This document shows positions 1 to 8,085 of a stretch of DNA of 64,000 bases, in pieces. The stretch spans positions 1-64,000 of the forward strand of contig CAMDBX010000006.1 in the NCBI GenBank assembly GCA_945889445.1. The letters run 5' to 3'. Position 1 is the first letter of the stretch. Every line of letters starts with the position of its first letter. The notes under the pieces were generated by a model. The model did no database searches, was not told where the DNA came from, and saw only the letters and a program-made list of their open reading frames with translations. The translations under genes and the position numbers were made by a program. Source of the stretch: Rhizobium sp. Q54. Its GTDB lineage: Bacteria; Pseudomonadota; Alphaproteobacteria; Rhizobiales; Aestuariivirgaceae.

Positions 1-1
1 T

Positions 2-481
2 GCAGGCTATGCCAAGGGCGTGCCGATGGGCGGCGACCTTCTGACAGCGCCCGCAGGCAAGTCCCCAACTTTCCTCGCCGCAGCCATGAAGGATCCGTTG
101 AGCGGCAATCTCGATCGCATCCAGATCATCAAGGCCTGGGCAGATGCTGACGGCAAACTTCAGGAGAGTGTCCATGACGTTGCCTGGTCGGACGGTCGCA
201 AACCCGGTACTGACGGCAAGCTGCCGCCTGTCGGCAACACGGTGGATGTTGCCAATGCCACCTGGACCAACACCATCGGCAGCCCTGAGTTGATTGCCGT
301 GTGGAAGGATCCTGACTTCGATCCGAAGCTGCGCGCCGTCTACTACGTCCGCGTCATCGAGGTTCCGACACCACGCTGGACTGCCTATGACCAGAAGCGC
401 TTTGGCATCAAAATGTCCGACAATGTGCCGATGAGCGTGCAGGAGCGTGCTTACACGTCGCCCATCTGGTATACGCCGTAA
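2..481 (+). CDS. DUF3604 family protein, C-terminal part (cut by window edge)
   Basis: The reading frame is open from the first bases of the window and ends at TAA 479-481, so only the last ~159 residues of a longer protein are present. By eye they match the C-terminus of the next gene at roughly 70 percent of positions, including the shared endings VPMGGDL, DVAWSDGR, LPPVGNTVDVA, PTPRWTAYD and QERAYTSPIWYTP. It is therefore the upstream copy of a tandem duplication of a DUF3604 (PHP-like metallohydrolase) gene. The metal-binding N-terminal part lies outside the window. Only 44 bases separate it from the second copy, so the two are probably co-transcribed. Function is unknown. Confidence 0.85.
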   Translation, partial: AGYAKGVPMGGDLLTAPAGKSPTFLAAAMKDPLSGNLDRIQIIKAWADADGKLQESVHDVAWSDGRKPGTDGKLPPVGNTVDVANATWTNTIGSPELIAVWKDPDFDPKLRAVYYVRVIEVPTPRWTAYDQKRFGIKMSDNVPMSVQERAYTSPIWYTP

Positions 482-525
482 GTCACGATCCGCTTTCGTC
501 TGTCAAACGGTACGGGAGAGAACGC

Positions 526-2430
526 ATGAAATACGCATTCATGTTGACGACTGCGCTGGCGACTTGCCTTTGCGCGCACCTCGCTGCCGCCCAGGGACCC
601 GAGAATGAGGAGGGGATTACCGCAGCGAATGTGGCAGCGGTGATCAAGCCGGAATACTCGCCCTACGCCGGGCGCAGCTATCCGACGCGCCCCTTGTTTG
701 GCGACACCCACCTTCACACGGCTGTGTCGGTCGATGCAGGCACGCTGAACCGCGTGGGCCAGGAAGACGCCTACCGCTTCGCCCGCGGCGAGGAAGTGCT
801 CTCGACCGGCGGCTTGCGGGCCAAGCTTGCCCGGCCGCTCGACTTCCTTGTGATCTCGGACCATGCAGAGATGTATGGGTTGATGCCGCAGCTGTTGGCG
901 GGCGACCCGGAAATCCTGTCCACTGAAAGGGGCCGCGAATGGTATGCTGCACTGACGAGCGGAAACTTCGATACGATCTTTGCAACGGCAATGGAAATCG
1001 TCGGCTCCCTGTCGGGCGATGAGCCGCCGATCAAGAGCGAGAAGGCCGTCCGCAATGCCTGGCAGGCTTATACGGCGTTGGCTGACAGGTACAATGATCC
1101 GGGTCAGTTCACGGCGATGATCGGTTTTGAGTGGACGGCGATCGGCGGATACAACCTGCACCGCAATGTTCTCTTCCGTGGTGATGCGAGTGTTGCCAAC
1201 CAGACGCTGCCGTTCTCCCAGTTCGACAGCAAGAACCCGGAGGATCTGTGGTCCTACATGGCGGAGTTCGAGAAGCGGACCGGTTCGGATGTTCTTGCCA
1301 TTCCGCACAACGGCAATCTCAGCAACGGACGCATGTTCACCGTCGAGAGCTTCGATGGCAAGCCACTGACGGCGGAACTGGCCGCCAAGCGTATCCAGTA
1401 TGAACCGCTCATTGAGGTCACGCAGATCAAGGGCGACGGCGAGTCGCACCCCTTCCTTTCCCCAAATGACGAGTTTGCGGGTTACGAGACCTGGGATCGC
1501 GCCAATCTCAACGGCACGGAAATCAAGACCGAGGACATGCTGAAGTACGAATATGCGCGCGAGGCTCTGAAGACGGGGTTGAAGCTCGAAGCGAGCCTCG
1601 GCGTGAACCCCTACAAGTTCGGCTTCGTCGGCAGCACGGATTCGCACACATCACTGTCGACGGCCGAGGAAGACAACTTCTTCGGCAAGCATTCCGGCGT
1701 CGAGCCTGAGCCCCATCGATGGGAGCACGTAGTGATCCAGGCACCCAAACCGGAGTTCAATGTTTACGGCTGGCAGCAGGCTGCGAGCGGCTTGGCTGTC
1801 GTCTGGGCAACGGAGAATACCCGCGAGGCGATTTTCGACGCCATGAAACGCAAGGAGACCTATGCGACCACCGGCACCCGCATGACGGTTCGTTTCTTCG
1901 GGGGCTATGACTTTGCCACTGAGGATGCCGAAACGCGCATGCCTGCGACAGCCGGCTATCAGAAGGGTGTCCCGATGGGTGGTGACCTGCCCAAGTCGCC
2001 TGCCGGCAAGGCGCCGACCTTCCTCGTGGCCGCCATGAAGGACCCGATAAGTGGCAACCTCGACCGCATCCAGATCGTCAAGGGCTGGCGAGACACCAGC
2101 GGCGAAACGTATGAGAAAGTCTACGACGTGGCCTGGAGCGACGGACGCGTTCCGGGGCCAGATGGAAAACTGCCTCCCGTCGGCAATACGGTTGATGTCG
2201 CGCGAGCGACCTGGAAGAACACCATAGGCGATCCCGAACTGATCACCGTTTGGTCCGACCCCGAATTTGACCCCAGGGAGGCGGCCTTCTACTATGCCAA
2301 GGTCATCGAGATACCGACACCGCGCTGGACCGCCTATGATGCCCTGCGCTTCAATATCAAGATGACCGACGACGTTCCCATGACCACGCAGGAGCGGGCC
2401 TATACCTCGCCGATCTGGTACACACCCTAG
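526..2430 (+). CDS. DUF3604 family secreted PHP-like metal-dependent hydrolase
   Basis: This 634-residue protein has an N-terminal signal peptide (hydrophobic to about residue 22, ending HLAAAQ), so it should act in the periplasm. The fold is PHP-like (polymerase and histidinol phosphatase superfamily), judged from spaced metal-ligand motifs: GDTHLHT (H62, H64), ISDHAE, GFEWT followed by HRN, IPHNGNLSNG and GSTDSHT. These would bind two or three divalent metals and suggest phosphoester or related hydrolysis; the substrate is unknown. The start at 526 has a GGGAGAG ribosome site just upstream. It follows a tandem paralogue and precedes a parvulin gene by 11 bases and a HupE/UreJ-type gene, giving a tight four-gene unit. 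The family name is recognised with good confidence, the reaction is not. Confidence 0.88.
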   Translation: MKYAFMLTTALATCLCAHLAAAQGPENEEGITAANVAAVIKPEYSPYAGRSYPTRPLFGDTHLHTAVSVDAGTLNRVGQEDAYRFARGEEVLSTGGLRAKLARPLDFLVISDHAEMYGLMPQLLAGDPEILSTERGREWYAALTSGNFDTIFATAMEIVGSLSGDEPPIKSEKAVRNAWQAYTALADRYNDPGQFTAMIGFEWTAIGGYNLHRNVLFRGDASVANQTLPFSQFDSKNPEDLWSYMAEFEKRTGSDVLAIPHNGNLSNGRMFTVESFDGKPLTAELAAKRIQYEPLIEVTQIKGDGESHPFLSPNDEFAGYETWDRANLNGTEIKTEDMLKYEYAREALKTGLKLEASLGVNPYKFGFVGSTDSHTSLSTAEEDNFFGKHSGVEPEPHRWEHVVIQAPKPEFNVYGWQQAASGLAVVWATENTREAIFDAMKRKETYATTGTRMTVRFFGGYDFATEDAETRMPATAGYQKGVPMGGDLPKSPAGKAPTFLVAAMKDPISGNLDRIQIVKGWRDTSGETYEKVYDVAWSDGRVPGPDGKLPPVGNTVDVARATWKNTIGDPELITVWSDPEFDPREAAFYYAKVIEIPTPRWTAYDALRFNIKMTDDVPMTTQERAYTSPIWYTP

Positions 2431-2441
2431 GAACACCCAAC

Positions 2442-3290
2442 ATGCAGCGGTTTGTCCGCGAGCCGCTCCTACATTTCCTGCTGCTGGCCCTGTTCGTCTT
2501 CGCCGCCTACAGCCTCGTGTCGCGGCGGCAACCCTCGATGGCGACGATCGACGTCACCCAGGCGAAGATCGAGCAGCTGGCCGGGTTGTTTGCCAAGACG
2601 TGGCAGCGGCCGCCCACGGCGCAGCAGCTGAAAGGACTGATCGACGATTATGTGAAGGAGGAAATCTACGTTCGCGAAGCGTTGCGATTGGGCCTCGACA
2701 CGAATGACGAGGTGATCCGTAAGCGGCTGCGCATGAAGATGGAGTTTGTCAGTGACGCCGAGGCGGAGGCAACGCCCCCGACAGATGCCCAGCTCCAGGC
2801 ATATATGGACGCCCACCCCGAGGCGTTCCGCGAACCGCCGACAATTGCCTTCGAACAGGTCTACATCAACCCTGACAAGCACAGTCCCGACGCAACTGCT
2901 GCCGCCACAGCACTTCTCGAACCCTTGCGGAAGGATGCCAGCTATGCAGCGACTGCCGGAGACCCCAGCCTGTTGCCGCCCGCTCTGCCGCTGACAGACC
3001 AACAGGGTATAGCGCAAGTCTTCGGCGATGACTTTGCGGTTGCAATCATGAGGCTCGCGCCTGGTACATGGGAGGGCCCCATTCCGTCCGCCGTCGGCCT
3101 TCACTTGGTGAAGGTGACGGAGCGTGCGCCGGGCAGCTTGCCCGCGCTGGCTGATATCCGCCCGGTGGTGGAGCGGGAGTGGATGAATGATCATCGCAAT
3201 GCCGTGGAACAGCAACGCTTCGACGATCTCCTCACGCGCTACAAGGTGACTGTCGAACCCGTTTCCGCTGGCGGGGGTCCGTCTCCGTGA
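2442..3290 (+). CDS. Membrane-anchored parvulin-type peptidyl-prolyl cis-trans isomerase
   Basis: The 282-residue protein starts with one hydrophobic segment (about residues 9-25), so it is probably anchored in the inner membrane with the rest in the periplasm. A SurA/PpiC-like helical region (residues ~35-125) precedes a rotamase domain (~130-240) with the family features FEQVYINP, a QVFG segment and VGLHLVKVTER. It should assist folding of secreted proteins by proline isomerisation. It lies 11 bases after a secreted DUF3604 gene, and its stop codon overlaps the next start (GTGA at 3287-3290). The natural inference is a dedicated folding factor for the neighbouring periplasmic hydrolases. 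Its catalytic domain is short, and activity is not proven by sequence alone. Confidence 0.85.
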   Translation: MQRFVREPLLHFLLLALFVFAAYSLVSRRQPSMATIDVTQAKIEQLAGLFAKTWQRPPTAQQLKGLIDDYVKEEIYVREALRLGLDTNDEVIRKRLRMKMEFVSDAEAEATPPTDAQLQAYMDAHPEAFREPPTIAFEQVYINPDKHSPDATAAATALLEPLRKDASYAATAGDPSLLPPALPLTDQQGIAQVFGDDFAVAIMRLAPGTWEGPIPSAVGLHLVKVTERAPGSLPALADIRPVVEREWMNDHRNAVEQQRFDDLLTRYKVTVEPVSAGGGPSP

Positions 3291-4279
3291 GGAGGCTGCT
3301 GCTCCTTCTCGCCGTGCTTCTTGCCATGGCCGTGCAAGCGACCGCGCATGAAATTCGTCCCGCCTATCTTCAGGTTGACGAAACGGCACATACGCAGTTT
3401 TCCGTGCTCTGGAAGGTTCCGGCCGCCGGCGATCGCCGCCTGGCGCTTTACGTTCGCTTTCCGGCGGAATGCCGGAACCTCGGCGAGCCAGCGGGTTCGA
3501 TGAGCGGCGGGGCCTACTTCGAGCGCTGGAAGATGACGTGCGATGGTGGCCTCAAGGGCAAGTCGGTTACCGTTGATGGCCTGCGCACCAGTATGACGGA
3601 CGTACTCGCCCGGATCAGTTGGATCGATGGCACCACCGAAGTCTCCCGCCTCACGCCAGAGCACCCATCCCTGACCCTGAAGGGCGCGCAGAGCGCTCTG
3701 CAGGTCGGATGGACCTATTTCGTGCTCGGCGTCGAGCACATTCTCGGCGGTCTCGATCACCTGCTCTTTGTGCTGGCGTTGATGTTGCTGATCCGCGAAC
3801 GCTGGATGCTGATAAAGACGATCACCGCCTTCACTCTGGCCCACAGCATCACGCTCGCAGGCACCACGCTCGGTTACTTCAGCCTTCCCCAGAAGCCCGT
3901 GGAGGCGACGATTGCTCTCAGCATCGCCTTTGTTGCCAGTGAACTCGTCAAGATGAAGCCAGGAGAGCGGCGCCTGTCGGAAGCCTATCCATGGGTGGTG
4001 GCCTTTTCCTTCGGCCTTCTGCACGGCTTCGGCTTTGCCGGAGCGCTCCAGGAAATTGGATTGCCCCAAAAGGACGTGCCGCTGGCCTTGCTCACATTCA
4101 ATCTGGGTGTCGAGGCGGGACAATTGATGTTCGTGGGTGCCGTTCTGCTGATGTATGCCACTGTCAAGATCGTGACCAACTTGCCGCTCTCCAAGGCACG
4201 GCTGGCAACCGCCTATCTGATCGGCACTATCGCGATCGGCTGGTTCCTGGAACGTGCCGCTGGGTTCATGACCCTTTAG
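3287..4279 (+). CDS. HupE/UreJ family membrane protein
   Basis: The 330-residue protein begins at a GTG that overlaps the previous stop codon. It has a signal peptide (residues 1-20, ending ATAHE), a periplasmic domain to about residue 135, and then about six membrane segments. The HupE/UreJ_2 signature is visible as GVEHILGGLDHLLFVLAL (H151, D157, H158) and later LLHGFGFAGAL. Characterised HupE/UreJ proteins are linked to nickel or cobalt uptake, but this two-part subfamily is poorly studied. Together with the upstream DUF3604 metalloenzyme and parvulin genes, a role in supplying or handling metal for the periplasmic enzyme is a reasonable inference only. The coding end abuts a tRNA-like remnant. 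Confidence 0.85.
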   Translation: MRRLLLLLAVLLAMAVQATAHEIRPAYLQVDETAHTQFSVLWKVPAAGDRRLALYVRFPAECRNLGEPAGSMSGGAYFERWKMTCDGGLKGKSVTVDGLRTSMTDVLARISWIDGTTEVSRLTPEHPSLTLKGAQSALQVGWTYFVLGVEHILGGLDHLLFVLALMLLIRERWMLIKTITAFTLAHSITLAGTTLGYFSLPQKPVEATIALSIAFVASELVKMKPGERRLSEAYPWVVAFSFGLLHGFGFAGALQEIGLPQKDVPLALLTFNLGVEAGQLMFVGAVLLMYATVKIVTNLPLSKARLATAYLIGTIAIGWFLERAAGFMTL

Positions 4280-4281
4280 GG

Positions 4282-4357
4282 CGCACCCGACAGGATTCGA
4301 ACCCATGATCCCCAGATTCGTAACTTGGTGCAGAATTACGACCGCGCCTCTGCTGCC
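4282..4357 (-). pseudogene. Degenerate tRNA-Arg(ACG), 3' half conserved; possible integration scar
   Basis: On the minus strand the last ~50 bases resemble an arginine tRNA. The T arm has an intact TTCGAAT loop, followed by an acceptor-like CGGGTGC. A 7-base anticodon loop TTACGAA (anticodon ACG) has a partly mismatched stem, CCAAG against TCTGG. The expected D arm and 5' acceptor strand (GCACCCG) are absent; the upstream GCAGCAG pairs at only five of seven positions. A conserved 3' half with a lost 5' half is typical of attachment sites left by elements that integrate in tRNA genes. It begins two bases after the HupE/UreJ stop codon. A functional tRNA is unlikely but not excluded. Confidence 0.5.
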
Positions 4358-4438
4358 TATCTATTACCTATAGATTGCCTTCCGTGGATAAAACAGCGAT
4401 AGCGGAGCAGTTCCATAGAGTTACACCGCATCCCAGCA

Positions 4439-4565
4439 ATCTCCTTGCTCCTTCAGCGGGAGAACAAGGGACGCGTGCGCCGCATTTGGTTCGGGGCCTG
4501 CGGTCCCTCACCTCACCCAACTTCGCTGGGTCCCCCTCCTCTCCCGCCTTGCGGGAGAGGAGGAA
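4439..4565. repeat. Dispersed intergenic repeat family B, copy 1
   Basis: This intergenic stretch contains a left module (CTTCAGCGGGAGAACAAGGG), a middle part beginning CCCTCACCTCACCCAACTTC, and a right hairpin CTCTCCCGCCTTGCGGGAGA. The same order of modules occurs at 45400-45556, and the left module alone at 56968-57036. It separates the HupE/UreJ gene and tRNA remnant from the 3' end of the ABC permease gene. The strong right-hand hairpin may also act as a terminator for the minus-strand permease operon, although it has no long T-run. Confidence 0.6.
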
Positions 4566-4570
4566 AAGCC

Positions 4571-5401
4571 TCAGTTCGGGGCCACGCCTCTCAAGCGCTC
4601 CGACCGGCGGCGCAGCATTTCAAGGGTGATGAGCATCGCTGTCGAGATCAGCACCAGCACGGTGGCGGCGGCGGTGATGGTGGGCGAGATCATTTCGCGG
4701 ATGCCGGAGAACATCTGCAGGGGCAGCGTACGATCCTCGGGGCTCGCCAGGAACAGCACCACGATGACTTCGTCGAAGGACGTGACGAAGGCGAACAGCG
4801 CGCCTGAGATCATGCCCGGCAGGATGAGCGGCATCACCACCTTGAAGAACACGGTGTGAGGGGCCGCGCCGCAGGAGGCGCCGGCGCGCATCAGCGTCTT
4901 GTCGAAGCTGGAGAGCGTTGCCGTCACCGTGATCACCACGAAGGGCGTGGCAAGCGCGGTGTGGGCGAGGATGATGCCCAGGCGCGTGCCCACGAGATCC
5001 ATGGCCGCATAGAACTTGAACATGCCAACGGCGGAAATGATGACCGGCACGATCATCGGCGAAATGAGGATCGCCATGATGGTGGCCTTGGCAGGGAAGT
5101 TGGCGCGGGCAAGCCCCAGGGCCGCGAGCGTTCCGAGTGCGGTTGCAAGGATGGTGGTGGCGATGGCCACGAGGAAGCTCATCTTCACCGCGCCCGACCA
5201 GCGCGGGTTGAAGAAAAAGTCCTCATACCACTTCAGTGAAAAGCCCGGCATCGGATAGGTGAAGAAGCTCTCCGAATTGAAAGACAGCGGCATCACCGCA
5301 AGAATGGGCGAGATCAGGAACAGCAGCACCAGTGCCACGAAGACGCGCACCGCGTAATACATGACGGTTTCGCCGCGGGTGTAATAGGCAGGAACGGCCA
5401 T
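4571..5401 (-). CDS. ABC transporter permease, PotC-like (polyamine/opine type)
   Basis: This 276-residue inner-membrane protein has six predicted membrane helices and the BPD_transp_1 fold. The EAA-like loop that contacts the ATPase appears as RAGASCGAAPHTVFFKVVMP (about residues 175-195). Length and the conserved start (ALVLLFLISPILAVMPLSFNS) fit the PotC branch of spermidine/putrescine-type importers. It is the last gene of a minus-strand operon (binding protein, PotB-like permease, this gene), 3 bases after the previous stop. The substrate cannot be read from the sequence; polyamines, amino acids or opines are the usual range. No ATP-binding subunit gene follows. Confidence 0.9.
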   Translation of the reverse strand: MAVPAYYTRGETVMYYAVRVFVALVLLFLISPILAVMPLSFNSESFFTYPMPGFSLKWYEDFFFNPRWSGAVKMSFLVAIATTILATALGTLAALGLARANFPAKATIMAILISPMIVPVIISAVGMFKFYAAMDLVGTRLGIILAHTALATPFVVITVTATLSSFDKTLMRAGASCGAAPHTVFFKVVMPLILPGMISGALFAFVTSFDEVIVVLFLASPEDRTLPLQMFSGIREMISPTITAAATVLVLISTAMLITLEMLRRRSERLRGVAPN

Positions 5402-5404
5402 GGC

Positions 5405-6694
5405 TCAACCCAGCTTCATGCGGTCGATGCCGACCAGCTTGTTATAGACGTAGTAGAGGATCAGCGTGGCGGTGAGCAGGATGACGCCCAGCGCCGAGGC
5501 CTTGCCCCAGTTGTTCTCGGAATTGATGGCCCGCTCGATGAAGCCGGAGATCATCTGGTCCGTCGGGCCGCCGACGATGGCCGGGGTGATGTAATAGCCG
5601 AGGCAGAGGATGAAGGTGAGCAGGCAGCCCGCCGCCACGCCCGGCAGCGTCTGCGGCACATAAACCCGCAGGAAGGAATAGAACGGCGTACCGCCAAGCG
5701 ACTTTGCGGCGCGCATGTAGGTGGGCGAGATGGTCTTCATCACCGAGTAGATGGGCAGCAGCGTGAAGGGCAGCTGGATGTGGGTCATCGCCACGACGGT
5801 GGCAAAGCGCGTCTTGAACAGTTCCGGCTCGCCGTTGAGCAGCCCCACGAGATTGAGGAACCAGGTGACGCCGGTGAAATGCATGAGCCCGGCGAACACG
5901 CCGCCATCGGTCATCAGAACCATCCAGGCGGTGGTGCGCACGAGGAGCGAGGTCCAGAACGGCAACAGCACGAAGATCATCAGGATCGAGGCGGTCCGCT
6001 GCGGCGAGGTGGCGAGCAGATAGGCGACGGGATAGCCCAGCACCAGCGTGAGTACGGTGACCAGCAGCGAGATGCCCAGCGTGCGCACCAGGATGCTCTT
6101 GTAGATGGCGCGGTCGGGCGGCACGTTTTCGATCGACCCGTCGGGGTTCTGGCGCAGGTCCAGCATGGAGAGGACGTAGAAGGGCGTATAGTTCGAGGAC
6201 GAGCGCTTGATGGTGGCCCAGGTTTCAGGCTCGCCCCACACCTTGTCGATGCCGATGACGGCCTCGCGATAGGGCGCCTGGTCGAGGGTTGCCACCTTGC
6301 GGCCGGTGGCGACCACCTTGGAGCGGATGCCCGACATCTCATAGTTCAGGCGCTTGCCGATCAGTGCTGTCTGCTTGTTCTTCTGGGCTTCCTTCATGTC
6401 GGCGACGAAGGCGGCGAAGACCTCTTCCGAGGGCACATCCTTGCCGTCCCAGGCTTTCAGGGCAACGACCGTCTGCGGCATGTTCTCGGCCACGTCCGGA
6501 TCATAGACGGCGTTGTAGAGCATGATGATGATGGGGATGACGAAGGAGAAGATGATGAAGGCGAAGAGCGGCAGCACGAGGGCCATCGCCTTGAGCTTCT
6601 CGCGGCGCTCGGCACGGGCCAGCGCCACCTTCAGCGGCGTGCCGTCCGCAGCGCGCATCACGCCGTCATTGGGGAGTGCCTGAGCCATGGCCAT
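5405..6694 (-). CDS. ABC transporter permease, PotB-like with large periplasmic insertion
   Basis: This is a 429-residue inner-membrane permease of the PotB branch. A first membrane segment (about residues 37-60) is followed by a long hydrophilic stretch (~65-200). The remaining five helices carry the EAA loop RAAKSLGGTPFYSFLRVYVP near residue 335. PotB proteins are normally near 285-300 residues, so the extra ~120 residues after helix 1 are a real expansion. Such expansion occurs in a subset of rhizobial homologues and may contact the binding protein. The gene starts 72 bases after the binding-protein gene. The start could be 6694 or the second ATG at 6688; no strong ribosome site separates them. 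Confidence 0.88.
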   Translation of the reverse strand: MAMAQALPNDGVMRAADGTPLKVALARAERREKLKAMALVLPLFAFIIFSFVIPIIIMLYNAVYDPDVAENMPQTVVALKAWDGKDVPSEEVFAAFVADMKEAQKNKQTALIGKRLNYEMSGIRSKVVATGRKVATLDQAPYREAVIGIDKVWGEPETWATIKRSSSNYTPFYVLSMLDLRQNPDGSIENVPPDRAIYKSILVRTLGISLLVTVLTLVLGYPVAYLLATSPQRTASILMIFVLLPFWTSLLVRTTAWMVLMTDGGVFAGLMHFTGVTWFLNLVGLLNGEPELFKTRFATVVAMTHIQLPFTLLPIYSVMKTISPTYMRAAKSLGGTPFYSFLRVYVPQTLPGVAAGCLLTFILCLGYYITPAIVGGPTDQMISGFIERAINSENNWGKASALGVILLTATLILYYVYNKLVGIDRMKLG

Positions 6695-6766
6695 GTCGAG
6701 GGCGCCTTCGATCCGGAAAACGATAAGCCGAGGAGGAGAAATCCCCTCCCCGGCGGTCTTGACTGC

Positions 6767-7816
6767 TTACTGGGCGAGCCAGGCGTTGAAGCGCTCGCGC
6801 AGCTCGTCGCCCTTGTCACCCCAGAACTGCGGGTCCGGATAGAACACGGTCTTGAGGTTGTCGGGAGCCGACGGCAGATCCGGCAGGATGGCCGGGTCGA
6901 TCAGCGGCGCGGAGTCCTTGTTGGCGGGGCCGTAGGAGATCCACTTGGTCTGGTCGGCCATCAGCTGCGGGTCCGACGCGAAGGTGATGAAGCGGTAAGC
7001 GCCATCGAGCTTCGGCGTGCCCTTGGGGATCGCCCACCAGTCCCAATCCGGAGCCTGGCGGTCCCAGATGATCTTGAAGGGCTTCTTGTCGGTCTTGATG
7101 GCATTGTAGAAGCGGCCGTTCCACGAGGTGGCGAACACCACCTGGCCGTCAGCCAGAAGCTGCGGGCCCTGGGCGCCCGATTCCCACCAGACGACGTCCT
7201 TCTTGATGGTGTCGAGCTTCTTGAAGGCGCGGGCAACGCCCTCTTCGGTGCCGAGCACCTTGTAGACGTCTTCCGGGGCAACGCCGTCAGCCATCAGTGC
7301 CCACTCGAGGTTCACGAAGGGGCTCTTCTGCAGGGCGCGCTTGCCGGGGAACTTGGCGGTGTCGAACAGCGCCTCGAAGAGGTTGGCCGGATCCTTGGTC
7401 TTGGTCGTGTCATAGGCAGCGACCGTCGAGTACAGGATGTTCGGCACGGCGCATTCGGTCACGTCGCCGCCAATGAACTTCGACTTGTCGAGGCCGAGCT
7501 TGGCCCAGTCGATGGTCTCGAAGGTGCCTTCGGCGCAGCCGGCCAGAGCCGTCTGCGTGTCGACGTCGACGACGTCCCAGGTCACGGCCTTGGCTTCAAC
7601 CATGGCGCGGATCTTGGCGATTTCGCCGTTGTACTCGGCTTCCGTCACCTTGTTGCCGGCAGCGACAAAGGGGGTGAAGAAGGCGTTGCGCTGGCTTTCC
7701 TGGTAGGCGCCGCCCCAGGAGGTGATGGTGAGGTCGTCGGCCGCCATGGCCTGGGTGGCGCAGAGCGCCGAGCCGGCCATCAGGGCCGCGCCGAACAGAG
7801 TAGCAAATTTCTTCAT
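6767..7816 (-). CDS. ABC transporter extracellular substrate-binding protein, PotD-like
   Basis: The 349-residue protein has a clear signal peptide (MKKFATLFGAALMAGSALCA, cleavage after AMA near residue 25) and should bind substrate in the periplasm. The mature start DDLTITSWGGAYQESQ and the overall length are typical of family 1/PotD polyamine-type binding proteins. It is the first gene of a three-gene minus-strand import operon with two permeases. The start is well defined by GGAGGACG upstream of the ATG at 7816. Substrate identity is unknown. The ATPase expected in such systems is not present nearby. Confidence 0.9.
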   Translation of the reverse strand: MKKFATLFGAALMAGSALCATQAMAADDLTITSWGGAYQESQRNAFFTPFVAAGNKVTEAEYNGEIAKIRAMVEAKAVTWDVVDVDTQTALAGCAEGTFETIDWAKLGLDKSKFIGGDVTECAVPNILYSTVAAYDTTKTKDPANLFEALFDTAKFPGKRALQKSPFVNLEWALMADGVAPEDVYKVLGTEEGVARAFKKLDTIKKDVVWWESGAQGPQLLADGQVVFATSWNGRFYNAIKTDKKPFKIIWDRQAPDWDWWAIPKGTPKLDGAYRFITFASDPQLMADQTKWISYGPANKDSAPLIDPAILPDLPSAPDNLKTVFYPDPQFWGDKGDELRERFNAWLAQ

Positions 7817-8085
7817 ACGAGAGCGTCCTCCAGTGTGCCGGTCAGTCCGGCTTGTTGATATCGAGGGAGGATACGGGCTCTTCGGCGCGCAAAGGCAAGG
7901 CGCGAGTCACAGCTTCAAAATCCTCCCCATTTATACGCTTGTTCTCGGTGAGGAGACGCTGCTCGCAACTCTGTGCGGAACGCCGGCCGGCCCGTTTTTT
8001 TATAAGCGCTGCAAAAGATACTAACGGCTTTTTGCGGCGCGTCACTAGAGTTTTTCTCTTATCAAGAGGGAGATTCAGTCATCCC
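7817..8085. other. Intergenic region upstream of the ABC importer operon
   Basis: No convincing gene is seen; the 67-codon minus-strand frame here has the codon pattern of random sequence. The region is more AT-rich between about 7990 and 8070. It contains a short inverted repeat CTCTT-ATC-AAGAG at 8056-8068, which could be an operator or part of a terminator after the YmdB-like gene. The promoter for the importer operon should lie here, but no clear -35/-10 pair stands out. Confidence 0.4.

Noticed and set aside
5780..7858. 692-codon plus-strand frame opposite the ABC importer genes
   Set aside because: It is a high-GC shadow of the permease and binding-protein genes, with His/Gly/Arg-rich composition typical of antisense frames.
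7842..8045. 67-codon minus-strand frame before the ABC importer operon
   Set aside because: No ribosome site and no protein-like pattern; it lies in an AT-rich regulatory spacer.
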